Shown: positions 43,413-52,047 of the stretch, piece after piece | How positions within the stretch are numbered: position 1 is the first letter of the stretch | Layout of the letters: each line of letters begins with the position of its first letter | DNA from: Rugamonas rivuli | Lineage (GTDB): Bacteria; Pseudomonadota; Gammaproteobacteria; Burkholderiales; Burkholderiaceae_D | NCBI RefSeq assembly: GCF_009380165.1 | Contig: NZ_WHUF01000010.1 | Span: 106,962-170,961 of the forward strand | Direction: 5' to 3' | DNA: 64,000 nucleotides | The notes under the pieces: model-generated | What the model was told of the DNA's origin: nothing | Database searches by the model: none | Seen by the model: the letters and a program-made list of their open reading frames with translations, nothing else | Translations under genes and position numbers: made by a program

Positions 43413-44660
43413 ATGATGCGATTTCTGATGTCGATGTTTGCCCTGTTGGCCGCACTGCATGCGATGGCCGCCGAGCCGCCGCCGCTGCACCTGCGGGCGA
43501 CGATAGAGCTGCGCGCGCAAACCGTGTCCACCCCGGCGATCGCGCAGGGGCGTCTGTTCATCGGCGCGGAGGACGGCAACCTGTACGCCTTCGACCTGGC
43601 CACCCGCAAGCTCGCATGGCTGTACCACGCCGGCGCCGGGATCGCCTCCACCCCGGCGGTCGCCGACGGCATCGTCTATTTCCTGGCCCGCGACGGCAAG
43701 TTGTACGCGGTCGACGCCCAGACCGGCGTGCGCCGCTGGACCTTCTCCACCCAGGGCGAGGCGCGCTTTGCCGCATACGGTTTATACGGTATGCCGAAAA
43801 GCGCGGCGGCGACTGCCGACCCATGGGACTTCTGGCTGTCGTCGCCGCTGGTCCACAACGGCAAGGTGTACTTCGGCAGCAGCGACGAACGCCTGTATGC
43901 ACTGGACGCCAAGACCGGCGCCGTCGCCTGGGCCTTCAAGAGCGGCGGCATGATCCACGCGCGCCCTGCCGTGGCGGGCAATGCCATCGTTTTCGGCAGC
44001 TGGGACGGCGCGGTCTACGCGCTGGACGCCGTCACCGGCGGCCCGCTGTGGCGCTACCAGACCGACACCGAGCAAAAGACCAGCACCAACTTCGGCGTCC
44101 AGGCACCGCCGCTGATCGACGGCGACACGGTCTTCATCGGTTCGCGCGACGCCTGGTTCTACGCGCTGGACCTGGCCAGCGGCAAGCTGAAATGGCGCTA
44201 TCCGGGCCGCGGTTCGTGGATCATCTCGGGGGCGGCGGTGGACGCCCAGCGGGTGTACTTCGGCACCTCGGACACCAATCTGCTGGTCGCCCTGGACAAG
44301 CGCACGGGCAAGGTCGTGTATGAACACGACACCAAGGTGTGGACCTATGCGACGCCGGTGCTGGCCGGGGACTCCGTCATCGGCGCCACCATGCGCGGCG
44401 AAGTGTTCGCGCTGGACGCGGCCGGCGGCAAGCCCGCATGGTCGTGGCGCACGCCCGAAAGCCTGGCCGACGAATTCCGCCTGCTCGACGGCGCCACGGG
44501 CAAATTCGACGCCAAACGCCTGTACGAGGGCGCCCACAGCGCGATGGAATCGCTCGAACACGTGAAACGGCTGGGCGCATTCGTCGCCACGCCGCTGTGG
44601 CACGACGGCCAGCTGATCGCCACCACCGCCGACGGCAGGCTGCTATTCTTTTCGAAGTAA
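43413..44660 (+). CDS. Secreted PQQ-type beta-propeller repeat protein
   Basis: 415 residues, signal peptide (MMRFLMSMFALLAALHAMA) and at least six PQQ-like blades such as VYFGSSDERLYALDAKTG, FIGSRDAWFYALDLASGKLKW and YFGTSDTNLLVALDKRTGK. GAGGAG precedes the ATG. No catalytic PQQ-dehydrogenase residues or heme motif; more like a scaffold or BamB-like protein than an alcohol dehydrogenase. The divergent two-component system may control it (inference). Confidence 0.88.
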   Translation: MMRFLMSMFALLAALHAMAAEPPPLHLRATIELRAQTVSTPAIAQGRLFIGAEDGNLYAFDLATRKLAWLYHAGAGIASTPAVADGIVYFLARDGKLYAVDAQTGVRRWTFSTQGEARFAAYGLYGMPKSAAATADPWDFWLSSPLVHNGKVYFGSSDERLYALDAKTGAVAWAFKSGGMIHARPAVAGNAIVFGSWDGAVYALDAVTGGPLWRYQTDTEQKTSTNFGVQAPPLIDGDTVFIGSRDAWFYALDLASGKLKWRYPGRGSWIISGAAVDAQRVYFGTSDTNLLVALDKRTGKVVYEHDTKVWTYATPVLAGDSVIGATMRGEVFALDAAGGKPAWSWRTPESLADEFRLLDGATGKFDAKRLYEGAHSAMESLEHVKRLGAFVATPLWHDGQLIATTADGRLLFFSK

Positions 44661-44703
44661 GCGCCGAAGCAACGGCTGGCGGGGAGGGCGCTATAATGAG
44701 CGG

Positions 44704-45921
44704 ATGACTATTCCATCCTCCCCCGCCGCGCTGCGCGTTATTGAGAGTGATATCTGCATTGTTGGCGATGGCGCTATCGCCAAGACCGCCGCGCTGGGCC
44801 TGACCCAGGCCGGCTTCAGCGTTACCCTGCTTGGCCCGCCGTCGCGCCCAGCGGCGCCGGCCGCGGATCCGGGCTGGGACGCGCGAGTCTATGCGCTGAA
44901 CCATACCGCCCACCATTTACTGTCCTCGCTGAAGGTCTGGCATGCGCTGGATCACGCCCGCGTGGCGCCGGTCGACGCCATGATCGTTCACGGTGACGGC
45001 CCCCACGCCGGCGGTCTGGCCTTCGACGCCTTCGGCGCCCACACCGGCACGCTGGCCTGGATCATGGAAGACCGCAACCTAGGGCAGGCGCTGGACGCCG
45101 CCCTCAAGTTCGCGCAGAACGTGCGCGTGGTCGAAGGCCGCGCCACCGGCCTGCTGCGCGCCGACGACAGCGCCACCGTGCATCTGGACGACGGCTCCAG
45201 CATCAAGGCCGCGCTGGTGATCGGCGCCGACGGCGCCCAATCCTGGGTGCGCGGCCAGTGCGACATCGGCCTCGATTACCGCAGCTACGGCCAGCGCGCC
45301 GTGGTCTCCAACTTCGCCTGCGAGAAACCGCACCACGGCGCCGCCTACCAGTGGTTCACCGGCGCCGAGGGCATCGTTGCGCTGCTGCCGCTGCCGGGCA
45401 ACCAGGTTTCGCTGGTGTGGTCCGCGCCGGAAGCGCTGGCCGACACGCTGCGCGCCGAATCGGCGCAGCAGATCGCCGACCGCCTGGCCGTCTACGCCGC
45501 CGAGAAGCTGGGCGCGCTGACGCCGCTGCAACCGGAACTGGTGCGCGATTTCCCGCTGCGCCTGATCCGCCCGCACGCCATGAGCGCGCCGCGCGTGGCG
45601 CTGGTGGGCGACGCCGCCCACGTGGTGCATCCGCTGGCCGGCCACGGCATGAACCTCGGCTTTGCCGACGTCGCGCAGCTGGTCAAGACCCTGAGCGAGT
45701 GCGAAGAACACCGCGGCATCGGCGACACCCGCGTGCTGGCACGCTACGAGCGCGCCCGCAAGGAAGACGTGCTGTTGATGCAGATCGCCACCGACGGGCT
45801 GGAACGCCTGTTCGGAACCGATCTGGAGCCGCTGCGCGTGGTTCGCAATTTGGGATTAAACTTGCTGGATAAATTACCTGTGCTGAAGCGCCGCCTGATC
45901 TCCCACGCGATGGGCAAGTGA
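44704..45921 (+). CDS. UbiH/UbiF/VisC/COQ6 family FAD-dependent hydroxylase
   Basis: 405 residues. FAD-binding GxGxxG-like VGDGAIAKTAALGLTQAGF at the N-terminus, the middle motif VIGADGAQSWVR, and the second FAD motif RVALVGDAAHVVHPLAGHGMNLGFAD. Length and motifs fit ubiquinone-ring hydroxylases; which ring position is not evident. The N-terminal motif is slightly unusual (VGDGAIAK in place of VGGGxxG). Followed 38 bp later by a DsbC-type gene. Confidence 0.9.
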   Translation: MTIPSSPAALRVIESDICIVGDGAIAKTAALGLTQAGFSVTLLGPPSRPAAPAADPGWDARVYALNHTAHHLLSSLKVWHALDHARVAPVDAMIVHGDGPHAGGLAFDAFGAHTGTLAWIMEDRNLGQALDAALKFAQNVRVVEGRATGLLRADDSATVHLDDGSSIKAALVIGADGAQSWVRGQCDIGLDYRSYGQRAVVSNFACEKPHHGAAYQWFTGAEGIVALLPLPGNQVSLVWSAPEALADTLRAESAQQIADRLAVYAAEKLGALTPLQPELVRDFPLRLIRPHAMSAPRVALVGDAAHVVHPLAGHGMNLGFADVAQLVKTLSECEEHRGIGDTRVLARYERARKEDVLLMQIATDGLERLFGTDLEPLRVVRNLGLNLLDKLPVLKRRLISHAMGK

Positions 45922-45959
45922 GCGCGCCAGTGGGTTCGAATGTAGTCATCGGAGATGTC

Positions 45960-46688
45960 ATGAGAAAGAGTAAGACCGTTTTGCTGTTGTTGTCGGCGCT
46001 GATGGCGTCCTGCGTGGGCGCGGAAACCCCGCCGACCACGGATGCGATCAAGAAGCTGGTCGAGCCGCGCCTGGGTTCCAACGTCAAAGTCGATTCGGTG
46101 CGCGAAACGCCATATGGCGGCCTGTATGAAATCCGCATCGGCAGCGAGATTCTCTACACCGACAAAACCGGGACCTACCTGTTCTCCGGCCACGTGTTCA
46201 ACCTGACCACCAGCACCGACCTGACCAAGGAACGCCTGGAAGAGATCAACAAGATCAAGTTTTCCGATCTGCCGCTGGACAAAGCCATCAAGACCGTCAA
46301 GGGCGACGGCAGCCGCGTGATCGCGGTGTTCGAAGATCCGAACTGCGGCTACTGCAAACGCTTCCGCCAGACCACGCTGAAGGAAACCGACAACATCACG
46401 GTCTACACCTTCATGTACAACATCCTGGCCGACGACTCCTTCGTCAAATCGAAAAACATCTGGTGCTCGCCGGACCGCAGCAAGGCCTGGGACGACTGGA
46501 TGATCAACAACAAGGCGGCTCCTGTCGCGGCGGAGAAGTGCGAATCGCCGAACGAGCAGGTGCTGGAGCTGGGCCATAAGCTGGGCGTCTCCGGCACCCC
46601 GGCCATCTTCTTCGCCGACGGCACCCGCGTGCCGGGTGCGATCGATACCAAGGCGCTTGAAGAGAAGCTCGCCAAAATGAAGCAGTAG
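45960..46688 (+). CDS. DsbC family periplasmic disulfide isomerase
   Basis: 242 residues from ATG at 45960, with GGAG 5 bases before; a longer upstream start is not needed. Signal peptide MRKSKTVLLLLSALMASCVGA. N-terminal dimerisation domain (VDSVRETPYGGLYEIRIGSE), then a thioredoxin domain with the active site CGYC (Cys129-Cys132) and cis-Pro loop GVSGTPAIFFADG. It reshuffles wrong disulfides, matching the many secreted Cys-containing enzymes. Confidence 0.93.
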   Translation: MRKSKTVLLLLSALMASCVGAETPPTTDAIKKLVEPRLGSNVKVDSVRETPYGGLYEIRIGSEILYTDKTGTYLFSGHVFNLTTSTDLTKERLEEINKIKFSDLPLDKAIKTVKGDGSRVIAVFEDPNCGYCKRFRQTTLKETDNITVYTFMYNILADDSFVKSKNIWCSPDRSKAWDDWMINNKAAPVAAEKCESPNEQVLELGHKLGVSGTPAIFFADGTRVPGAIDTKALEEKLAKMKQ

Positions 46689-46721
46689 CCGTCCCACACC
46701 ATCGCCCCACAGGAGAGTCGA

Positions 46722-47180
46722 ATGATCACATTGAATATCAACGGTAAAGACATGCAGGTTGACGCCGATCCTTCGACGCCCATCCTGTGGACTTTGCGCG
46801 ATAACCTGAACATGACCGGTACCAAGTTCGGTTGCGGTGCCGCCCTGTGCGGCGCCTGCACCGTGCACCTGGGCGGTCAGCCCATCCGCTCGTGCATCAC
46901 GCCGATTTCGGCGGCCGTTGGCCAGAAGATCACCACCATCGAAGCGATGGAAAACGATAAAGTCGGCAAGGCCGTACAGGCGGCCTGGGTCAAGCTGGAC
47001 GTGCCTCAATGCGGCTACTGCCAGAGTGGCCAGATCATGAGTGCGACGGCTCTACTGCGCACCAACAAGGCCCCATCCGACGCCGACATCGACAACGCCA
47101 TGAGCGGCAATATCTGTCGATGCGGGACGTACCAGCGCATCCGCGCAGCCATTAAAGACGCAGCCAAAACCATCGCCTAA
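46722..47180 (+). CDS. (2Fe-2S) subunit of an isoquinoline 1-oxidoreductase-like molybdoenzyme
   Basis: 152 residues. Plant-type [2Fe-2S] Cys pattern CGAALCGACTVHLGG and C-terminal second cluster CGYCQSGQIM ... NICRCGTYQRIR. Small subunit (IorA-like) of xanthine-oxidase-family enzymes, passing electrons from the molybdenum site. AGGAG before ATG. First of three genes in the same direction, 11 bp before the large subunit. Confidence 0.93.
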   Translation: MITLNINGKDMQVDADPSTPILWTLRDNLNMTGTKFGCGAALCGACTVHLGGQPIRSCITPISAAVGQKITTIEAMENDKVGKAVQAAWVKLDVPQCGYCQSGQIMSATALLRTNKAPSDADIDNAMSGNICRCGTYQRIRAAIKDAAKTIA

Positions 47181-47191
47181 AGGAGAACGTC

Positions 47192-49414
47192 ATGCGTATC
47201 GAATGGCTTAATCAGGAAGCGATGGCGGCGGGTGTGAATGCGGCGAATGGCGTGTCGCGCCGTAGATTCATGAAGGCTGGCGCGGTGGCCGGCGGCGGCT
47301 TGGTGCTGGGCTTCTTCATGCCGGGCGCGGGGCGTTTCGCCAATGCGCAGCAGCCTCCGGCCAAGGTGTATGAACCGAACGCCTTCCTGCATATCGCGCC
47401 GGACAACAGCGTGACGGTGCAGGTCAACCGGCTGGAATTCGGCCAGGGCGTGCAGACCTCGCTGCCGATGCTGATCGCGGAAGAGCTGGACGCCGACTGG
47501 TCCAAGGTCAACGGCGCGCTGGCGCCGGCCGGCGACCAATACAAGGATCCTGCATTCGGCATCCAGATCACCGGCGGCTCGGGCAGTATCGCCCATTCGT
47601 ACACCCAGTACCGCGAAATCGGCGCCAAGGCGCGCGCGATGCTGATCGCGGCGGCGGCCCAGGAGTGGAAGGTGGCGCCGGACCAGGTCAAGACTTCGAA
47701 GGGCATGCTGATCGGCCCCGCCGGCCAGAAAGTCACCTACGGCGCGATGGCCGATGCGGCGATGAAGCAGCCGGTGCCCGCCACCGTCAAGCTGAAAGAC
47801 CCGAAAGACTTCAACTTCATCGGCAAGCCGATGAAGCGCCTGGACGCGAAACTCAAATCGACCGGCAAACAGCAGTTCGGCATGGACTTCAAGGCGCCGA
47901 ACAGCAAGGTCGCCGTGGTGGCGCGGCCGCCGGTATTCGGCGCCAAGGTCGCCAAGTTCGACGCGTCGAAAGCCAAGGCGATCAAGGGCGTGATCGAAGT
48001 CATGGAAGTGAAGACCGATCGCGGCGGCAGCGGCGTGGTGGTGGTGGCCGACGGCTACTGGCCCGCCAAGATGGGCCGCGAAGCGCTGACCATCGACTGG
48101 GACACCAGCGGCGTTGAAAAAGTCAGCAGCGACAAGCAGCTGGCCGAGTACAAGGCGCTGTCGCAGAAGCCCGGCCTGCCGGTGCGCAAAGCCGACACCT
48201 CCAAGCTGGCCGGCGCGGCGAAGAAGATCTCCGCCGTGTATGAATTCCCCTACCTGGCGCACGCGCCGATGGAACCGTTGAACTGCGTGGTCGACCTGCG
48301 CGCGGACGGCTGCACGGTGTGGGCCGGTTCGCAGTTCCAGACGATGGACCAGGGCGCCATCGCCGCCACCGCCGGCCTGAAGCCGGATCAGGTGGTGCTG
48401 AACACGATGATGGCCGGCGGCGGTTTCGGCCGCCGCGCCGTGCCCACGTCGGACTACCTGGTCGAAGCGGTCCATATCGCCAAAGCCTGGAAGGCCACCG
48501 GCAAGACAGAGCCGATCAAGGTGATCTGGAGCCGCGAGGACGACATCAAGGGCGGCTACTACCGTCCGTCGCATGTGCACCGCGCCGACATCGGCGTGGA
48601 TGACAAGGGCAACATCGTGGCGTGGGAACACGTCATTGTCGGCCAGTCCATCATCGCCGGCACGCCGTTCGAGCCGATGATGATCAAGGACGGTATCGAT
48701 TCAACCATGGTCGAAGGTATGGGCGATCCGTACGAAGTGCCGCTGAACCTTAGCGCACACACCGTCAAGGCCAACGTGCCGGTGCTGTGGTGGCGCTCCG
48801 TCGGTTCCACCCACACCGCCTTCGTGATGGAGACGCTGATCGACGAAGCCGCGCACGCGGCCAAGATGGACCCTGTCGCTTACCGCAAGAAGCTGTTGGG
48901 CGAGAAGGGCAAGCGCCACATCGCCGCGCTGGACCTGGCGGTCGCCAAGTCCGGCTATGGCAAGAAGGCTTTACCTAAAGGCCAGGCTTGGGGCGTGGCG
49001 GTGCATGAATCGTTCAACACCGTGATCGCCTATGTGGTGGTGGCGTCCGTGAAGAACGGCACGCCCAAGCTGCACAAGGTCACGGCGGGCGTGCATTGCA
49101 ACCAGCCGGTCAATCCGCTGACGATCGAAGCGCAGATCCAGGGCGCGGCGCTGATGGGGCTTGGCATGACCTTGCCGGGCGCCGCCATCACGCTGAAGGA
49201 CGGCGTGGTGGATCAGCAGAACTTCAGCGACTACACGGTGGCGCGCATGACGGACATGCCGGTGATCGACGTGCACATCGTGCCGTCGAACGATCCTCCG
49301 ACCGGCATGGGCGAGCCAGGCCTGCCGCCGCTGGCGCCGGCCTTCGCCAACGCGCTGTTCAAATTGACCGGCAAGCGTTTGCGCAAGCTGCCGTTCGATC
49401 TGGCCAGCGCCTGA
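47192..49414 (+). CDS. Molybdopterin-binding large subunit, isoquinoline 1-oxidoreductase-like, Tat-exported
   Basis: 740 residues. Tat signal SRRRFMKAG at residues 22-30 followed by a hydrophobic stretch. Two aldehyde-oxidase-type repeats: NRLEFGQGVQTSLPMLIAEE, HAPMEPLNCVVD, MAGGGFGRRAVPT, and GMGEPGLPPLAPAF near the C-terminus, where the Glu (GEPG) is the catalytic base. It oxidises aldehydes or N-heterocycles in the periplasm. No cytochrome subunit is adjacent. Only the large subunit shows a Tat signal; the small subunit must hitchhike. Confidence 0.93.
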   Translation: MRIEWLNQEAMAAGVNAANGVSRRRFMKAGAVAGGGLVLGFFMPGAGRFANAQQPPAKVYEPNAFLHIAPDNSVTVQVNRLEFGQGVQTSLPMLIAEELDADWSKVNGALAPAGDQYKDPAFGIQITGGSGSIAHSYTQYREIGAKARAMLIAAAAQEWKVAPDQVKTSKGMLIGPAGQKVTYGAMADAAMKQPVPATVKLKDPKDFNFIGKPMKRLDAKLKSTGKQQFGMDFKAPNSKVAVVARPPVFGAKVAKFDASKAKAIKGVIEVMEVKTDRGGSGVVVVADGYWPAKMGREALTIDWDTSGVEKVSSDKQLAEYKALSQKPGLPVRKADTSKLAGAAKKISAVYEFPYLAHAPMEPLNCVVDLRADGCTVWAGSQFQTMDQGAIAATAGLKPDQVVLNTMMAGGGFGRRAVPTSDYLVEAVHIAKAWKATGKTEPIKVIWSREDDIKGGYYRPSHVHRADIGVDDKGNIVAWEHVIVGQSIIAGTPFEPMMIKDGIDSTMVEGMGDPYEVPLNLSAHTVKANVPVLWWRSVGSTHTAFVMETLIDEAAHAAKMDPVAYRKKLLGEKGKRHIAALDLAVAKSGYGKKALPKGQAWGVAVHESFNTVIAYVVVASVKNGTPKLHKVTAGVHCNQPVNPLTIEAQIQGAALMGLGMTLPGAAITLKDGVVDQQNFSDYTVARMTDMPVIDVHIVPSNDPPTGMGEPGLPPLAPAFANALFKLTGKRLRKLPFDLASA

Positions 49415-49424
49415 GCCGAGCTGC

Positions 49425-49991
49425 ATGGCACTGGTAGGGATATTGTTGGCAGCCGGGCGGGGTAAGCGGTTCGACCCGTCCGGCGTACAGAACAAATTGC
49501 TGCAACCATTAAGCACCGGCGAGGCCGTGGTCGCCGCCAGTGCGAAGAATATGCTGGCTGTGGTGCCGCGCGTTGTGGCCGTGGTCCGTCCGGGCGACGA
49601 CCAGGTGGCTGCGCTGCTGGGCAAGCTGGGATGCGAGGTGCGCGTTTGCGCCGATGCCGATCTGGGTATCGCCTCGTCGCTGACGGCGGCCGTCGAATAC
49701 ACAAAAGGTGCGGAGGGCTGGCTGGTTGGCCTGGGCGACATGCCCCATGTGCGGCCGGAGACCATGCAGGCGGTAGTAGCCACGATCACACGGGGCGCGC
49801 GCATCGCGGCGCCCGTCTTTGAAGGGCGGCGCGGCAATCCGGTCGCCTTCAGCAGTTATCATTTGCCGTTGCTGCTGGCGCTGGAAGGCGACCAGGGCGC
49901 GCGCGACATATTGAAAAGCCATGCGGTGAGCGAGCTGATAGTCGACGATGTCGGCGTGGTGCGCGATATCGATACGCCTGGCGATTTGTAA
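49425..49991 (+). CDS. MobA-like NTP transferase (molybdenum cofactor cytidylyl/guanylyltransferase type)
   Basis: 188 residues. Nucleotide-binding opening GILLAAGRGKRFD and later GLGDMPHVRPETMQAVV, GARIAAPVFEGRRGNPVAF and DIDTPGDL fit MobA/MocA-type transferases that attach CMP or GMP to molybdopterin. It starts 10 bp after the molybdoenzyme subunit, so it probably loads the cofactor of that enzyme; the family of the enzyme favours MCD (MocA-like, inference). Confidence 0.88.
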   Translation: MALVGILLAAGRGKRFDPSGVQNKLLQPLSTGEAVVAASAKNMLAVVPRVVAVVRPGDDQVAALLGKLGCEVRVCADADLGIASSLTAAVEYTKGAEGWLVGLGDMPHVRPETMQAVVATITRGARIAAPVFEGRRGNPVAFSSYHLPLLLALEGDQGARDILKSHAVSELIVDDVGVVRDIDTPGDL

Positions 49992-50004
49992 AACAAGGAC
50001 AGAG

Positions 50005-51825
50005 ATGAAAAAAACGAGCAAGAACAATCCAGCGATCGCCTACAGCATCGTCGGCCACGACCTGGCGGCCCACCTGTTCCACGTCACGCTGACGGTGGAC
50101 GCGCCAGCCACAGGTGGCCAGATATTCGCGCTGCCGGCCTGGATACCAGGCAGCTATATGATCCGCGAATTCTCGCGCAACATCGTGCGCATTCGCGCCG
50201 AGTCGAACGGCCAGCCGGTGGCGCTGGCGAAATTGGACAAGCACTCGTGGCAGGCCGCGCCGCTGAAGGACCATGCGGCCGCGCTGACGCTGCATTACGA
50301 GGTGTATGCCTGGGATTTGTCGGTGCGCGCCGCGCATCTGGACCAGAATCACGCCTTCTACAACGGCACCAGCGTGTTCCTGCGTGTGCTGGGCCAGGAA
50401 GACCAGCCGCACGTGGTGGACATCCAGCGTCCGGCCGACGAAGCGGCCAAGACCTGGCGCGTCGCGACCTCGCTGCCTGAGCTGAAAGCGAAACGTTATG
50501 GTTTTGGCACTTACATCGCGTCCAACTACGACGAATTGATCGACCATCCGGTGGAGCAGGGCGACTTTGCGCTCGCCACTTTCAAGGCGCACGGCATCCC
50601 GCATGACATCGTCATCAGTGGCCGCGTGCCGAACCTGGACCTGCCGCGCCTGAGCGCCGACCTGAAAAAGATCTGCGAAACCCAGATCGCCTTCTTCGAA
50701 CCGAAGGCCAAGAAAGCGCCGATGGACCGCTACGTGTTCATGACGCTGGCCGTCGGCGACGGTTACGGCGGGCTGGAGCACCGCGCCTCGACGGCGCTGA
50801 TCTGCGCCCGCGCCGACCTGCCGAGCACGGCGGCCGCCAGCAAGGAGATCAGCGACGGCTACCTGCAATACCTCGGCCTGTGCAGCCACGAGTATTTCCA
50901 CACGTGGAATGTGAAGCGCATCAAACCGGCGGCATTCGCGCCGTATAACCTGCAAATCGAAAATTATTCGCCGTTGCTGTGGCTGTTCGAAGGTTTTACC
51001 AGTTATTACGACGATTTGATGCTGGTGCGTGCCGGCGTGATCGCCGAACCGGCTTATTTCAAATTGCTGGGTAAAACGATAGGCAGCGTATTGCGCGGCA
51101 GTGGCCGGACCAAGCAAAGCGTGGCGGATTCCAGTTTCGACGCCTGGGGTAAATATTATCGCCAGGATGAGAATGCACCGAATTCCATCGTCAGTTATTA
51201 CACCAAAGGTTCTTTAATCGGCCTGGCGCTGGATTTGAGTATCCGCGCTAAAACCGGCGGCAAGAAATCTCTGGATGATGTAATGCGTGTTTTATGGCAG
51301 CGTTATGGCCGCGATTTCTATCAGGGCGGCGCGCGCGGAGTAACGCCGGCCGAAGTGGAAGCGATATTCGACGAAATCAGTGGCGGCCGATTCAAGCCAT
51401 TCTTCGATAAATATATACGCGGCACCGAAGATTTACCGCTGGCTAAAATGCTGGCGCCATTCGGCGTCAAATACAGCGACGAGCGAAAAACCGCCAAGCC
51501 TAGCCTGGATGCCAATCTCGGAAAAGACGGCAATGATTGCAAGCTGTCCAGCGTCCATGAAAATGGCGCCGCCCATCAAGCCGGATTATCGGCCGGCGAT
51601 ATTTTGATGGCGATAGACGGGTTGCGCGTTACTGCCGCCAATCTGGAGGCACTGCTATCGCGTTACGGCGTCGGTTCGGAAATCGAAGTCCACGCATTCC
51701 GCCGCGACGAATTAATGACCTTCAGCGTGACATTACAAGGCGACCGGGTTCCTGGCATCAGCCTGACGCTGGACCCGGCCGGCAAGAAATCCTCCGGCCC
51801 ATTGCGCCCCAGCGCCGCCCGCTAA
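50005..51825 (+). CDS. M61 family glycyl aminopeptidase-like protein with PDZ domain
   Basis: 606 residues from ATG at 50005, AAGGA 5 bases before. No signal peptide. N-terminal beta domain (WIPGSYMIREFSRNI), zinc motif HEYFH (residues 295-299) in LCSHEYFHTWNVKRI, third ligand in LFEGFTSYYDD, and a C-terminal PDZ domain (about 500-590; GAAHQAGLSAGDILMAIDGL). It should remove N-terminal Gly/Ala. It follows the MobA-like gene by 13 bp and could be cotranscribed. Terminated by the large palindrome below. Confidence 0.93.
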   Translation: MKKTSKNNPAIAYSIVGHDLAAHLFHVTLTVDAPATGGQIFALPAWIPGSYMIREFSRNIVRIRAESNGQPVALAKLDKHSWQAAPLKDHAAALTLHYEVYAWDLSVRAAHLDQNHAFYNGTSVFLRVLGQEDQPHVVDIQRPADEAAKTWRVATSLPELKAKRYGFGTYIASNYDELIDHPVEQGDFALATFKAHGIPHDIVISGRVPNLDLPRLSADLKKICETQIAFFEPKAKKAPMDRYVFMTLAVGDGYGGLEHRASTALICARADLPSTAAASKEISDGYLQYLGLCSHEYFHTWNVKRIKPAAFAPYNLQIENYSPLLWLFEGFTSYYDDLMLVRAGVIAEPAYFKLLGKTIGSVLRGSGRTKQSVADSSFDAWGKYYRQDENAPNSIVSYYTKGSLIGLALDLSIRAKTGGKKSLDDVMRVLWQRYGRDFYQGGARGVTPAEVEAIFDEISGGRFKPFFDKYIRGTEDLPLAKMLAPFGVKYSDERKTAKPSLDANLGKDGNDCKLSSVHENGAAHQAGLSAGDILMAIDGLRVTAANLEALLSRYGVGSEIEVHAFRRDELMTFSVTLQGDRVPGISLTLDPAGKKSSGPLRPSAAR

Positions 51826-51835
51826 CTAAAACTCC

Positions 51836-51911
51836 GGGGTCAAGTCTGACATTCGGACACGAGCTGAGCTGCTAACAGCCGAGCTCGTGTCCGAATGTCA
51901 GACTTGACCCC
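51836..51911. repeat. Large palindrome (30-bp perfect arms) and terminator-like element
   Basis: Left arm 51836-51865 begins GGGGTCAAGTCTGACATT and the right arm 51882-51911 is its exact reverse complement. A 16-base middle forms a second small stem, GCTG/CAGC. A T-run follows at 51913-51919, so it can end transcription of the M61 gene. The length and perfect symmetry exceed normal terminators; it looks like a REP/MITE-type palindrome mobilised by a transposase elsewhere (inference). Confidence 0.9.
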
Positions 51912-52047
51912 ATTTTTTTGCCCGGGTTATGCCAAATATTGGCGCGTACTAACCAGGTTCCGGCATGTGTTGGTTTAATTTTACGCTGTGGTCTTGTTCT
52001 GGTTTAGAATTTGGCTGAGCTTTTTGCCAACCAGGATAGACCCGCCA

